From Pinibacter aurantiacus (GTDB lineage Bacteria > Bacteroidota > Bacteroidia > Chitinophagales > Chitinophagaceae), in NCBI RefSeq assembly GCF_019130065.1, contig NZ_JAHSPG010000002.1, positions 521,074 to 585,073 on the forward strand: a DNA stretch of 64,000 nt, given 5' to 3'. A program made the translations under genes and the position numbers. The notes under the pieces are model-generated. The model worked only from the letters and a program-made list of their open reading frames with translations, had not been told where the DNA came from and ran no database searches. Shown piece by piece: positions 56,425 to 64,000 of the stretch (position 1 is its first letter; each line of letters opens with the position of its first letter).

Positions 56425-56495
56425 GTAGGGGCGAATCGCATTCGCCCATTGCATCGAATTGCATCACCCGTTGCATCGATCGCATTCGCCCCTCG
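56425..56495. repeat. REP-like palindrome cluster
   Basis: GTAGGGGCGAATCGCATTCGCCC at 56425-56447 is followed by broken copies (TTGCATCGAATTGCATCACC, then CGATCGCATTCGCCCCTCG) up to 56495, between the sigma-factor and YciI genes. Confidence 0.8.
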
Positions 56496-56510
56496 AAATT
56501 ATTTCAGTGA

Positions 56511-56855
56511 CTAAATTACGTCAAACTCCCTCACCTCAACGGAAGTTCCGTCAGATGCAAGGATTGGACAACCTTCTGAAAGTTTAACAGCCTCATCGAT
56601 AGTTTCTGCCTTCACCACAATGTAGCCAAGAACAGATTCTTTGATCTCTGTAAAAGGTCCGTCTGTTACCACATTTCCTTTCTTTACAACTTTGCCCGCG
56701 GGATTTAAACGATTACCCCGGCTGCTCAATTTGTTTTGTGCTGCGATACTGCCGACCCAATCCATCCATTTTTGTGTTCTCGCCTGCATCTGTTCAGGTG
56801 AAGCTTGTCCAAGATCTTTGTAGTCAGCTCTGAATAAGAAAATAAAATCTTTCAT
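56511..56855 (-). CDS. YciI family (DGPF) protein
   Basis: The 114-residue protein has the YCII-related fold with the DGPF motif in VTDGPFTEIKESVLGYIVV and Trp30/Trp33 in TQKWMDWVGSIA. The family resembles muconolactone isomerase-like dimers and is the usual partner of ECF42 sigma factors. A catalytic role has not been shown to my knowledge. The ATG at 56855 is chosen. Confidence 0.9.
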   Translation of the reverse strand: MKDFIFLFRADYKDLGQASPEQMQARTQKWMDWVGSIAAQNKLSSRGNRLNPAGKVVKKGNVVTDGPFTEIKESVLGYIVVKAETIDEAVKLSEGCPILASDGTSVEVREFDVI

Positions 56856-57047
56856 TGTAATAAGTTTTAATTGTTTCAATAGATACAATCGAATGTTTAC
56901 AAACTGGACAATGGGGTATTCTTTTTCGACAGGTAATTTCCGAAGCGAAAAAGTTGGCTACTTTTTCGCACACAAATGGCGCAGTTTTTGAAATATTTAA
57001 GGCCATCTGATCGAAAATTTAAAACTAATATCTTTACCGTTCAACTT

Positions 57048-57533
57048 ATGAAAAAAATAATCTTGATTCTAAGCCTTTGTTACATGGCTATTGCATGTAA
57101 TAACACCAATGGTAACACGAAAGCCATCTCTGCAGATAGCACGGCAAAAAAAGAAACCATTAAGGAGATTCCGGAAAAGCGCTCTACCGTAAATGCCAAA
57201 CCCGTAATGGCCTTTGAAAAGCCGGTGGCGGACAACTTGAACAAATGGAAGTTCAGCGTAAAACTGTACGAAACAAAATATACGTTTAAATACAAGGTGG
57301 AAATGCAATACCAGGAAGTAACCGGAGCCGACACGATAACATTTCCCAATCTTGGATATACGCCTCGTCCTGTCCTGAAACAAGGCACAGATCCCTATTC
57401 CTGCATCATCGGATTTAAAGACAACAGCGGCGATTTCAAGCCTTATAAGTTGGTTATTGCAGAGAACGATGAACTTTCTATAAAAACACTAAAGCATTAC
57501 TCCGTAACGCGTTCATCTGTCCCGGCAAAATAA
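57048..57533 (+). CDS. Small lipoprotein, unknown
   Basis: The 161-residue protein has a lipoprotein signal (MKKIILILSLCYMAIAC, lipobox-like at the Cys) and then a Ser/Thr/Lys-rich linker. The C-terminal beta-rich domain includes the segment FSVKLYETKYTFKYKVEMQY. No known domain is recognised. A near-consensus TATCTTTA lies 11 nt upstream of the ATG at 57048. Confidence 0.75.
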   Translation: MKKIILILSLCYMAIACNNTNGNTKAISADSTAKKETIKEIPEKRSTVNAKPVMAFEKPVADNLNKWKFSVKLYETKYTFKYKVEMQYQEVTGADTITFPNLGYTPRPVLKQGTDPYSCIIGFKDNSGDFKPYKLVIAENDELSIKTLKHYSVTRSSVPAK

Positions 57534-57557
57534 TCGCCATCACGATAGAAAATTAGC

Positions 57558-57585
57558 ACCCGGATAATGTCCGGGTTTTCTTTTT
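57558..57585 (+). terminator. Terminator of the lipoprotein gene
   Basis: ACCCGGA-TAATG-TCCGGGT followed by TTTCTTTTTTT. Confidence 0.85.
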
Positions 57586-57694
57586 TTATACTACTGACAT
57601 AGCGTTGTCACAAACTGCCATTTTCTTTGTGTAGAAAACAAGTGCTCGGTTCCAGTTTTGACTTTTTCTTTTTGACTTTTTACTTTTAATTGCC

Positions 57695-58765
57695 ATGACA
57701 ATTTCAGATCTCAAATATCTCCGGCTTCACAATCAGTTGATCAGCCAGCAGCCATATGCGAACGCTGGTAATGTAGTTGCTGCGCTTGGTGCCATGCAGG
57801 CGCAAGACTATGCAGCCGCAAAATGGGCCATTGGATTACGTTTGCCTGAGGCCACCGATGAAGATATTGAGGCGGCAATAGCTCAAAAAACCATCGTGCG
57901 CACATGGGCATTACGCGGAACCCTCCATTTTCTCGCTGCGGCAGACATTCACTGGATTTTGTCACTGATCGCTCCAAGATTGAACACCCTGTACGCCAGC
58001 CATTTCAAGCGCTTGGAGCTTGATAGTGCCGTTCTTTCTAAAAGCTTTTCGACGATTGAAAAAGCCTTGCGTAACGGGAAACAACTAACCCGCACAGAAC
58101 TTGCAGCCATATTGAACAAAAAGGGAATTGCAACCAATGATCTGCGCATGAACTTCATCTTATTAAGAGCGTCGCTTGACAAACTAATCTGTTTCGGAGA
58201 AAGAAACGGGAAACAGTTCACTCACACATTGCTCGATAAGTGGGCGCCAGCCACGAAGGCGATAAAGAAAGAGGAAGCGCTCGCAATGTTAGCCGAACGT
58301 TACCTTTCCAGCCATGCACCATCCTCACTTAAAGATTTCGTTTGGTGGTCCGGTTTTCCCCTCACAGAAGCCAAAGCTGCCTTTGCAATGGTCGACGACA
58401 AATTCGAGGAAAAAACAATCGGCGGAAACGCTTATTGGTTACCAAAAAAACTGCCCGATTTTAAAAAGAAGCAATCACTATATCTCCTACCTGCTTTCGA
58501 TGAGTATTTAATGGGATATGCCGACAGAACCACGGTTGTGGACGAAAAGTATCTCAGTCATATTGCGACCAATAATGGCATATTTAATCCCACCATCGTT
58601 GTTAACGGCCACGTAGAAGGGAACTGGAAACGGACTTTAAAAAAAGATAAGGTGCTTGTAGAGCCACACATCTTTGAAGCCATTTCAAAAAGCAATCAGT
58701 CCGCATTAAAAGCCGTCTCAAAACGTTTTGGTAAGTTTCTAAACATATCGGCTGAAATATCATAA
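57695..58765 (+). CDS. Winged-helix protein of the AlkZ/HTH_42 family
   Basis: The 356-residue protein has the HTH_42 layout of tandem winged helices with the Gln-x-Gln motif Gln35-x-Gln37 in GAMQAQDYAAAKWA, followed by RTWALRGTLHFLAAADIHW and FDEYLMGYADRT. AlkZ-type proteins are DNA glycosylases acting on bulky or crosslinked lesions, and the QxQ motif marks the active form. No antibiotic cluster is nearby, so a general repair role (AlkX-like) is more likely. The specific activity is inferred. Confidence 0.88.
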   Translation: MTISDLKYLRLHNQLISQQPYANAGNVVAALGAMQAQDYAAAKWAIGLRLPEATDEDIEAAIAQKTIVRTWALRGTLHFLAAADIHWILSLIAPRLNTLYASHFKRLELDSAVLSKSFSTIEKALRNGKQLTRTELAAILNKKGIATNDLRMNFILLRASLDKLICFGERNGKQFTHTLLDKWAPATKAIKKEEALAMLAERYLSSHAPSSLKDFVWWSGFPLTEAKAAFAMVDDKFEEKTIGGNAYWLPKKLPDFKKKQSLYLLPAFDEYLMGYADRTTVVDEKYLSHIATNNGIFNPTIVVNGHVEGNWKRTLKKDKVLVEPHIFEAISKSNQSALKAVSKRFGKFLNISAEIS

Positions 58766-59145
58766 AGACTTGATGCCATTGCCTTTCATTCAGTTTTGAA
58801 TTTTATCATAAACCCTAAATACCTGTGCTTTCTGTGTTTCTGTGATATTTTGAAAAAATGATATATGTGAAATGGTGTGCCGATAACGCCTTTTCGACAT
58901 TATCACCTGTCTTTTTTGTCCGATTTATCGTAAAAGTCCCATCCTGTAGTTTACACACCCAAATCAATAAATGGAGCCCTTTTATTTACGCACAACACGT
59001 GTGAATTAAGTTTCGAAAAGAACGGAAAACTTTTTTAAATTGTGTATGACTGATGATTTGATGTGTATAAGCCAGAGTTTGCTGTGCATAAGTGTGTGCA
59101 TTACTATAGTACAACTTAAGCATTTAAAAAATTTTTTCATTCGGC
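58766..59145. other. Non-coding gap upstream of dnaB
   Basis: About 380 bp, AT-rich, with nothing recognised except a probable small gene next door at 59146-59295. Confidence 0.5.
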
Positions 59146-59295
59146 TCATTGCTGTTTATATTCGCCGTCCTGACTTACTGGGATAACATTTTGTTCATAT
59201 TGCCATAACAATTTCTTAAGGAACACAACGCCACCAAAACCGAGAAGAACGCCAAGAGTAAAAAGATAGGCTGAACACGACAACCCGTTAGTCAT
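59146..59295 (-). CDS. Possible 49-residue single-pass membrane protein
   Basis: Reading the minus strand from ATG 59295 gives MTNGLSCSAYLFTLGVLLGF, then GGVVFLKKLLWQYEQNV and a short polar tail, stopping at TGA 59146-59148. There is one membrane helix (about residues 9-28), a Lys-Lys just after it and a polar C-terminus. The composition is protein-like, but no homologue is known to me. Divergent to dnaB. Confidence 0.45.
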   Translation of the reverse strand: MTNGLSCSAYLFTLGVLLGFGGVVFLKKLLWQYEQNVIPVSQDGEYKQQ

Positions 59296-59338
59296 TGGTT
59301 TCAAAATCAATGGTTAAAACATTTATTGTTCTGAAAAC

Positions 59339-60910
59339 ATGGAATTAACTAACCTAAAAGATCGCAAGCAACGAGGAAAAAGATCCGTAGACCTGAGCAC
59401 AATGGTATATGGCAAAGTGCCACCCCAGGCGAAAGAACTGGAGGAGGCTGTACTGGGTGCTGTTATGCTCGAAAAAGGTGCATTTGATGTGGTAATTGAA
59501 ATCCTGAAACCCGAGTGTTTTTATCTGGACGCCCATCAGAGAATTTTTAAATGTATGCTCGGCTTGGCACAAAAAAGCCAGCCCATAGATATATTGACCG
59601 TAGTAGAGGAGCTGAAATTCAGAGGAGAATTGGATGTTATTGGAGGCCCTTACTACGTTACCAAGCTCACCAATACGGTTGTGTCATCCGCTAACATTGA
59701 AGCGCATGCCCGTATCATTGTTCAAAAATTCATTCAAAGGGAATTGATCCGCATCAGCGGTGAAATTATCGGCGACGCCTACGAAGATTCAACAGAAGTT
59801 TTCGAGTTGCTGGATAAAGCGGAAGACAAGCTTTTCCAGATAACCAACAACTATCTGAAAAAGAACTTTGAAAGCATTGATTCTGTGTTGGTAAAGACGA
59901 TACAGCGTATCGAAGACATGCGTCACCGCACAGAAGAGATTAGTGGGGTACCAAGCGGATTCACATCTTTGGATAAAGTGACATACGGATGGCAGCCAAC
60001 GGATTTGATCATTCTCGCGGCGAGGCCGGCTGTGGGTAAAACCGCATTCGCCCTTAACCTTGCCCGTTCTGCAGCGCTTCACCCTACCAAGCCAACAGGT
60101 GTTGCTTTTTTCAGTCTGGAGATGAGTGCCGCTCAGTTGGTAACACGTATTCTTTCCGCAGAAAGTGAAATTTGGCTCGAAAAAATTACCCGGGGTAAAC
60201 TGGAAGAATATGAGATGAAGCAACTTTATGCAAAGGGTATCCAGAGACTGACGCAGGCGCCCCTTTTCATTGATGATACTGCTGCATTGAACGTCTTCGA
60301 ATTGCGCGCAAAATGCCGCAGGTTGAAGAATAAACATAACATCGGAATGATCATCATCGACTACCTTCAATTGATGAGTGGTGGTGGTGAAAAAAATACC
60401 AACCGTGAACAGGAGATCAGCCAGATTTCGCGTTCACTCAAGCAGCTGGCAAAAGAGTTGGGCGTACCCATCATCGCACTGAGCCAGTTGAGTCGTGCGG
60501 TAGAAAGCCGTAAGGATGGAAACAAGATCCCTCAGTTGAGTGACCTTCGTGAGTCCGGAGCCATTGAGCAGGATGCCGACATGGTTATGTTCATCTATCG
60601 TCCGGAGTACTACGATATCAATCAAAATGAAATGGGCGAAGCCAATAAAGGTGAAACCCACATCAAGATAGCGAAACACCGTAACGGTTCGCTCGAAACA
60701 ATTAAGCTGAAAGCCTTGCTGCACATTCAAAAATTCGTTGAAATGGAGCAGGACGACTTTGGTGGTGGCCTTCCATCTGGCGGTGGTAGCTGGAAACCGG
60801 TTGGCGACAGTGGCGGCGATGACGCCGGTGCTGGCGGAGGAGCAAAACTCTACAACCAATTCGGCAGCAAAATGAACAACATGGATCTCGACGACGACGC
60901 GCCTTTCTAA
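59339..60910 (+). CDS. dnaB: Replicative DNA helicase DnaB with SSB-like acidic tail
   Basis: The 523-residue protein has the N-terminal DnaB scaffold (ELEEAVLGAVMLEKGAFD), the RecA-fold ATPase with Walker A RPAVGKTAF (about 227-235), MIIIDYLQLMSGG, and the arginine-finger region QISRSLKQLAKELGVPIIAL. After the core there is a Gly-rich, Trp-containing linker (GGGLPSGGGSWKPVGDSGG). The protein ends with MNNMDLDDDAPF, resembling the DDDIPF tip of SSB. The helicase assignment is certain; the meaning of the tail is open. Confidence 0.98.
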   Translation: MELTNLKDRKQRGKRSVDLSTMVYGKVPPQAKELEEAVLGAVMLEKGAFDVVIEILKPECFYLDAHQRIFKCMLGLAQKSQPIDILTVVEELKFRGELDVIGGPYYVTKLTNTVVSSANIEAHARIIVQKFIQRELIRISGEIIGDAYEDSTEVFELLDKAEDKLFQITNNYLKKNFESIDSVLVKTIQRIEDMRHRTEEISGVPSGFTSLDKVTYGWQPTDLIILAARPAVGKTAFALNLARSAALHPTKPTGVAFFSLEMSAAQLVTRILSAESEIWLEKITRGKLEEYEMKQLYAKGIQRLTQAPLFIDDTAALNVFELRAKCRRLKNKHNIGMIIIDYLQLMSGGGEKNTNREQEISQISRSLKQLAKELGVPIIALSQLSRAVESRKDGNKIPQLSDLRESGAIEQDADMVMFIYRPEYYDINQNEMGEANKGETHIKIAKHRNGSLETIKLKALLHIQKFVEMEQDDFGGGLPSGGGSWKPVGDSGGDDAGAGGGAKLYNQFGSKMNNMDLDDDAPF

Positions 60911-61017
60911 TTTGAGAATATGCTAATTTGAAAATTTGAAAATGAAACAGCCCGCGAATTCTAGTCAAAGGCGCATAAAAAAGCATTTTCAAATTTTCAA
61001 ATTTTCAAATTGACTAA
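60911..61017. repeat. Inverted AATTTGAAAA repeat
   Basis: TGCTAATTTGAAAATTTGAA (about 60919-60943) faces GCATTTTCAAATTTTCAAAT (about 60982-61011) between dnaB and rsmE. Confidence 0.75.
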
Positions 61018-61022
61018 TTAAC

Positions 61023-61721
61023 ATGCTCCCCTTCTTTTATCTTTCAGAGTATACTCCCAATCAAAAGACGATCGTTTTATCGGAAGAAACTTCCAGGCAT
61101 GTTGTGCAGGTTTTGCGCATGCACATAGGAGAGATGTTGCAGCTTACAGATGGAAAAGGAAGTTTGCTCACCGTGACGATTATCGACGATCACAAGAAGA
61201 AGTGCACCGTTGAAGTAAAAGAATCGGTTTACACAGAAGCTAAGAGAAACAAAGCAACCATCGCAATATCGCTTTTAAAAAACGCCAGCCGTTTTGAATG
61301 GTTTTTAGAAAAAGCAACAGAGTTAGGCATCAGCGAGATCATTCCTCTTTTAAGCGAAAGAACAGAAAAGCAACATTTCCGCCATGACAGAATGAAAAAC
61401 ATTCTTGTGAGTGCAATGCTACAAAGTCAACAAGTTTGGCTACCCGAACTGCCCGAACCTCAGAAACTGGCTGCTGTCATTCAATCTGCAAACCCGGAAA
61501 AAAAGTTTGTTGCACATTGCATAGAAGGTGAAAAAAGCGAGCTAAAGAAAGTCGTTGATACAAACGCCTCCCAAATAATTTTGATCGGTCCCGAAGGTGA
61601 TTTCTCGCAGGAAGAAGTCGACCTGGCAATTGGCCACAACTTCATCCCGGTATCATTGGGAAATACAAGATTGAGAACAGAAACCGCAGGCATAATCGCA
61701 GCCACGTTATTGATGATCTAA
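61023..61721 (+). CDS. rsmE: 16S rRNA (uracil-1498-N3)-methyltransferase
   Basis: The 232-residue SPOUT enzyme starts with the PUA-like domain (SRHVVQVLRMHIGEMLQLTD). The knot has FEWFLEKATELGISEIIPL, ILIGPEGDFSQEEVD and SLGNTRLRTETAGI. It modifies U1498 of 16S rRNA. It stands 112 bp after dnaB with its own terminator downstream. Confidence 0.97.
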   Translation: MLPFFYLSEYTPNQKTIVLSEETSRHVVQVLRMHIGEMLQLTDGKGSLLTVTIIDDHKKKCTVEVKESVYTEAKRNKATIAISLLKNASRFEWFLEKATELGISEIIPLLSERTEKQHFRHDRMKNILVSAMLQSQQVWLPELPEPQKLAAVIQSANPEKKFVAHCIEGEKSELKKVVDTNASQIILIGPEGDFSQEEVDLAIGHNFIPVSLGNTRLRTETAGIIAATLLMI

Positions 61722-61773
61722 TGTTGGCTGATGCGTGTTTGCTCCTGCCTTCTGAATTTTTACTTTAAAAATA

Positions 61774-61797
61774 ATGGCCGTCAGAACTGACGGCCAT
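61774..61797. terminator. Bidirectional terminator between convergent genes
   Basis: ATGGCCGTCAG-AA-CTGACGGCCAT is a perfect 11-bp stem with A-rich and T-poor flanks, between rsmE and the small secreted protein. Confidence 0.75.
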
Positions 61798-61818
61798 CCC
61801 TCATTAACCCCTCTATTA

Positions 61819-62145
61819 TTATCTGCATCCACGTTTCCAACTTTTGTTGTGTCCGTAGGCATGTCCGTGTCCGTGGCCCCTATCGCAACGGTCATCGTAA
61901 TAAACTCTTTTTTCTACGTATACTGGTGCCGGTGCATAATACACGGGCGGTGGCGGTGCTACATAAACCACTGGAGCGGGTACGTACGCTCTCACTGGAG
62001 GCCTTTGATAAACTACCGGCGGCGCACATACAACACCGTGACGAGGACCTATAACAACACCTGCATTTATATTTACTGAAACCTGAGCTTTTGCATAAGT
62101 AATAGAACCTAAAGCAATCAGTCCGAACATAAGTAACTTTTTCAT
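61819..62145 (-). CDS. Small secreted Pro/Tyr/Val-rich protein
   Basis: The 108-residue protein has a signal peptide (MKKLLMFGLIALGSITYAKA, cleaved near AQ) and then low-complexity P-V-Y segments (VVYVAPPPPVYYAPAPVY). The C-terminus is Gly/His-rich (RGHGHGHAYGH). It has no known fold. Similar proteins in Bacteroidota have been seen next to stress genes, but no function is known to me. Confidence 0.75.
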   Translation of the reverse strand: MKKLLMFGLIALGSITYAKAQVSVNINAGVVIGPRHGVVCAPPVVYQRPPVRAYVPAPVVYVAPPPPVYYAPAPVYVEKRVYYDDRCDRGHGHGHAYGHNKSWKRGCR

Positions 62146-62324
62146 AGCGTATTATTTTAGCTACATCTTTGACTCAAAAACAGCACCGTGTTTAAAATGA
62201 AAATGCTAAAAAAATGTGAAAGAGAAAAATGGAGCATCCACGCAAGAAAAAAACGAGCACAAGGCTCGTTTAATCAAATTTCGCTATCTCAATGTCGTTA
62301 ATCCTGAAATCTGATGAATACAAA

Positions 62325-63068
62325 TCATCCCTCAAATATCAGTGAGAAAATTATTTGCCTTGATTGTATTTTATCGATCACATTGGAGAACTTCAAATCC
62401 GGATCACGACTATGTACATTCGAAATGCCATTGCTTATTTTTAATTCAGGCGATAAGATGAAATATCGCATGTAAAAATTGAATCCCAAACCAGCCTCAA
62501 TTCCAAAATCCGAAGATTTAAGCTTCACAAACTGCTCTGCATTTTTTTCCTGCGCTTTGGAAGAAAGGTCATATTCCCATTTTGCGCCCGCAAACATATA
62601 TACACGGAAATTGTCGATCCTATCCGATTTCAATTTTAACTGCACAGGAAAGCCAAGCAAAATGGATTCCACATTTTTGGTTGTAGTCGTCGATTCGCCC
62701 GATTCAGGATATTTCAACGTGTATGAAAGCGTCTTATTCACAAATAGCAATTGCGGAAAAACTGCCCTCACCTCAAATCTTTTTGACAAACGCAACGTGT
62801 GCATACCACCAATTCCTAAACCCATCGAAGTAATTGGATTACTTGTAAGAACACTATCGGTTGCTAAAAATTGTGGGTGTTGACTTATCTGGAACCTGTT
62901 CTGTGTTCCCATTAAGATAATGCCTATCGTATAACGCTTATCATCATTATCAGGAAGGTTTAAGCGATCACGCAATTGACACTGAGCGGTAATAGAAAAA
63001 AGCAATAAAAAAATTCCCAGAGGTAGGATCCTTAGCCGTCTTTCTTTTTGCCGCAATAAATTGTACAT
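62325..63068 (-). CDS. porT: PorT-type outer-membrane beta-barrel protein (type IX secretion)
   Basis: The 247-residue protein has a signal peptide (about residues 1-31) and a PorT/Sov-type barrel (RYTIGIILMGTQNRFQIS; SMGLGIGGMHTLRLSKRF; GIEAGLGFNFYMRYFIL; IFSLIFEG at the end). PorT is linked to the type IX secretion machinery. It overlaps ubiE by 37 bp on the same strand, an adjacency often seen in Bacteroidota. Assigned with fair confidence from family resemblance. Confidence 0.85.
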   Translation of the reverse strand: MYNLLRQKERRLRILPLGIFLLLFSITAQCQLRDRLNLPDNDDKRYTIGIILMGTQNRFQISQHPQFLATDSVLTSNPITSMGLGIGGMHTLRLSKRFEVRAVFPQLLFVNKTLSYTLKYPESGESTTTTKNVESILLGFPVQLKLKSDRIDNFRVYMFAGAKWEYDLSSKAQEKNAEQFVKLKSSDFGIEAGLGFNFYMRYFILSPELKISNGISNVHSRDPDLKFSNVIDKIQSRQIIFSLIFEG

Positions 63069-63787
63069 ATTCCTAACGTAAGTTTTTTTAAGTAGGTATC
63101 AACGTACCCTTCTTCATTTAAAATATTCACAAATTCCTGGCCCTGGGGAAAAGCTTGAACGGAATCATTAAGATATTGGTAGGCATCCTTGTTTTTGGAG
63201 ATCATTTTACCAACACCTGGGGCAATAAGATTCATGTATAGCTTGTACAAACCTTTAAATCCTGAAACGGTTGGTTTTGAAAACTCTAAAACCACCAGTT
63301 TGCCCCCGGGTTTTAAAACGCGCAACATCTCATCAAGACCTTTTCTCAGATTTTCGAAGTTGCGAACTCCAAAAGCTACGGTCACCGCATCAAACGAATT
63401 GTCAGGAAAGTTTATTGTCTCACTATCGCCTTGCTGAAGCTCGATTTTGTCGTTTAACAAAGCTTTTGCGATTTTCTTCCGCCCCAGTTCCAGCATTCCA
63501 TTAGAAATATCTATGCCAACAATTTTATCAGGGTTTAGATACTTCTGCATCATGATAGCTACATCAGCAGTCCCCGTTGCAACATCCAAAACTTTCTTCG
63601 GTTTAATCTCTCTCAGTTCTTTAATTGCCTTTTTGCGCCATGTAATATCAATGCCCCCGCTTAAAAAGCGGTTCAAAAAATCATAACGAAAAGCGATCTT
63701 ATCAAACATGTCCGCAACCTGGGCCTTTTTATTAGCCTCAGATTCTTTAAACGGAACAATTGAATCGTGCGGTAATTTTTCCACCAT
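63032..63787 (-). CDS. ubiE: Demethylmenaquinone methyltransferase
   Basis: This is the final C-methylation of menaquinone biosynthesis. The 251-residue protein has MFDKIAFRYDFLNRFLSGGI, the SAM motif VLDVATGTADVAI, GDSETINFPDNSFDAVTVAF, and the C-terminal GICTIYCGKKKDG. The start at 63787 (MVEKLPHD) is chosen over a six-residue extension because the -7 element ends 7 nt before it. Confidence 0.96.
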   Translation of the reverse strand: MVEKLPHDSIVPFKESEANKKAQVADMFDKIAFRYDFLNRFLSGGIDITWRKKAIKELREIKPKKVLDVATGTADVAIMMQKYLNPDKIVGIDISNGMLELGRKKIAKALLNDKIELQQGDSETINFPDNSFDAVTVAFGVRNFENLRKGLDEMLRVLKPGGKLVVLEFSKPTVSGFKGLYKLYMNLIAPGVGKMISKNKDAYQYLNDSVQAFPQGQEFVNILNEEGYVDTYLKKLTLGICTIYCGKKKDG

Positions 63788-63794
63788 AGGGTGG

Positions 63795-63802
63795 CAAAGG
63801 TA
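63795..63802 (-). promoter_or_regulatory. -7 element of ubiE, nearly leaderless
   Basis: TACCTTTG-CCACCCT-ATG on the minus strand: a perfect TAnnTTTG 7 nt before the start codon. Confidence 0.55.
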
Positions 63803-63805
63803 CAA

Positions 63806-64000
63806 GCTTTACTTGTTGATTTCTTGCAGAATAGGACCACATTTTTTCAGAGAAGAAACAGGCCATATCATAGTTATAGCTTTAGAGAACTTATTAGGTC
63901 AGCCATAGAATATCCATTAAGCATCGTTGTGTCACTCCCGTCAACGGTAGAATATGGATTGGGCAATTGTCGATGAACCTTGCCCGTAGGGCATTGATGT
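63806..64000. other. Right-edge region without a recognised gene
   Basis: About 195 bp with no reading frame I can support. A neighbouring gene may begin beyond the edge. Confidence 0.4.

Overview
The window looks like chromosome of a Bacteroidota bacterium, most likely Chitinophagaceae or a close relative. This is inferred from gene content and signals, not from a database match. The pointers are a MetH split into two adjacent genes, TAnnTTTG-type promoters with almost no Shine-Dalgarno sequences, GldA (gliding) and PorT (type IX secretion) homologues, a DUF5686 outer-membrane protein, a SulP transporter beside a carbonic anhydrase, and single-gene housekeeping loci separated by AT-rich repeats. 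No phage, plasmid, insertion sequence, CRISPR array or rRNA operon was seen.

Layout. 1-9.4 kb (mostly minus): metH C-terminal part (cut by the left edge), metH N-terminal part, recR, an Ig-like lipoprotein, and a 1048-residue helicase-nuclease. 9.5-12.3 kb: SRPBCC protein, a papain-like peptidase followed by a chagasin-like inhibitor, nth. 12.5-23.6 kb (minus): small conserved protein, ftsB/divIC-like gene, eno, SMI1/KNR4 protein, gldA, carbonic anhydrase plus SulP, DUF2461, a NUMOD4-HNH protein, ligA. 23.8-29.8 kb: glutamine amidotransferase-like protein, rplM-rpsI-rpsB-tsf, ThuA-like protein, pyrH. 29.9-37.8 kb: coiled-coil protein, DUF5686 protein, then a membrane-protein/HTH_34 regulator/DUF4173/DGK/DUF1361 cluster carrying two matching palindromic operators. 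38-44 kb: B12 radical SAM, pdxA, rsmA, 2-hydroxyacid dehydrogenase, a lone GroES-like gene, an orphan response regulator. 44-55 kb: GH63-like glycosidase, DEDD exonuclease, RidA, a NadR-like kinase overlapping pnuC, manC, kdsD, recQ, tRNA-Phe. 55-64 kb: long ECF sigma factor with a YciI/DGPF partner, a lipoprotein, an AlkZ-like protein, dnaB, rsmE, a secreted small protein, porT and ubiE.

Themes. DNA maintenance is well represented: recR, helicase-nuclease, nth, ligA, DEDD exonuclease, recQ, AlkZ-like and dnaB. Cofactor genes cluster loosely: B12-dependent methionine synthase, B12 radical SAM, pdxA, pnuC with an NR kinase, and ubiE. Two features stand out. First, the HTH_34 cluster has a near-identical ACTTTG-N5-CAAAGT palindrome at both of its promoters. 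Second, nearly every intergenic gap holds arms of low-complexity short-unit repeats, usually as an inverted pair, with a separate family of GTAGGGGCGAAT-type palindromes. Several -7 elements end only 3-9 nt before the start codon, which suggests leaderless or near-leaderless mRNAs.
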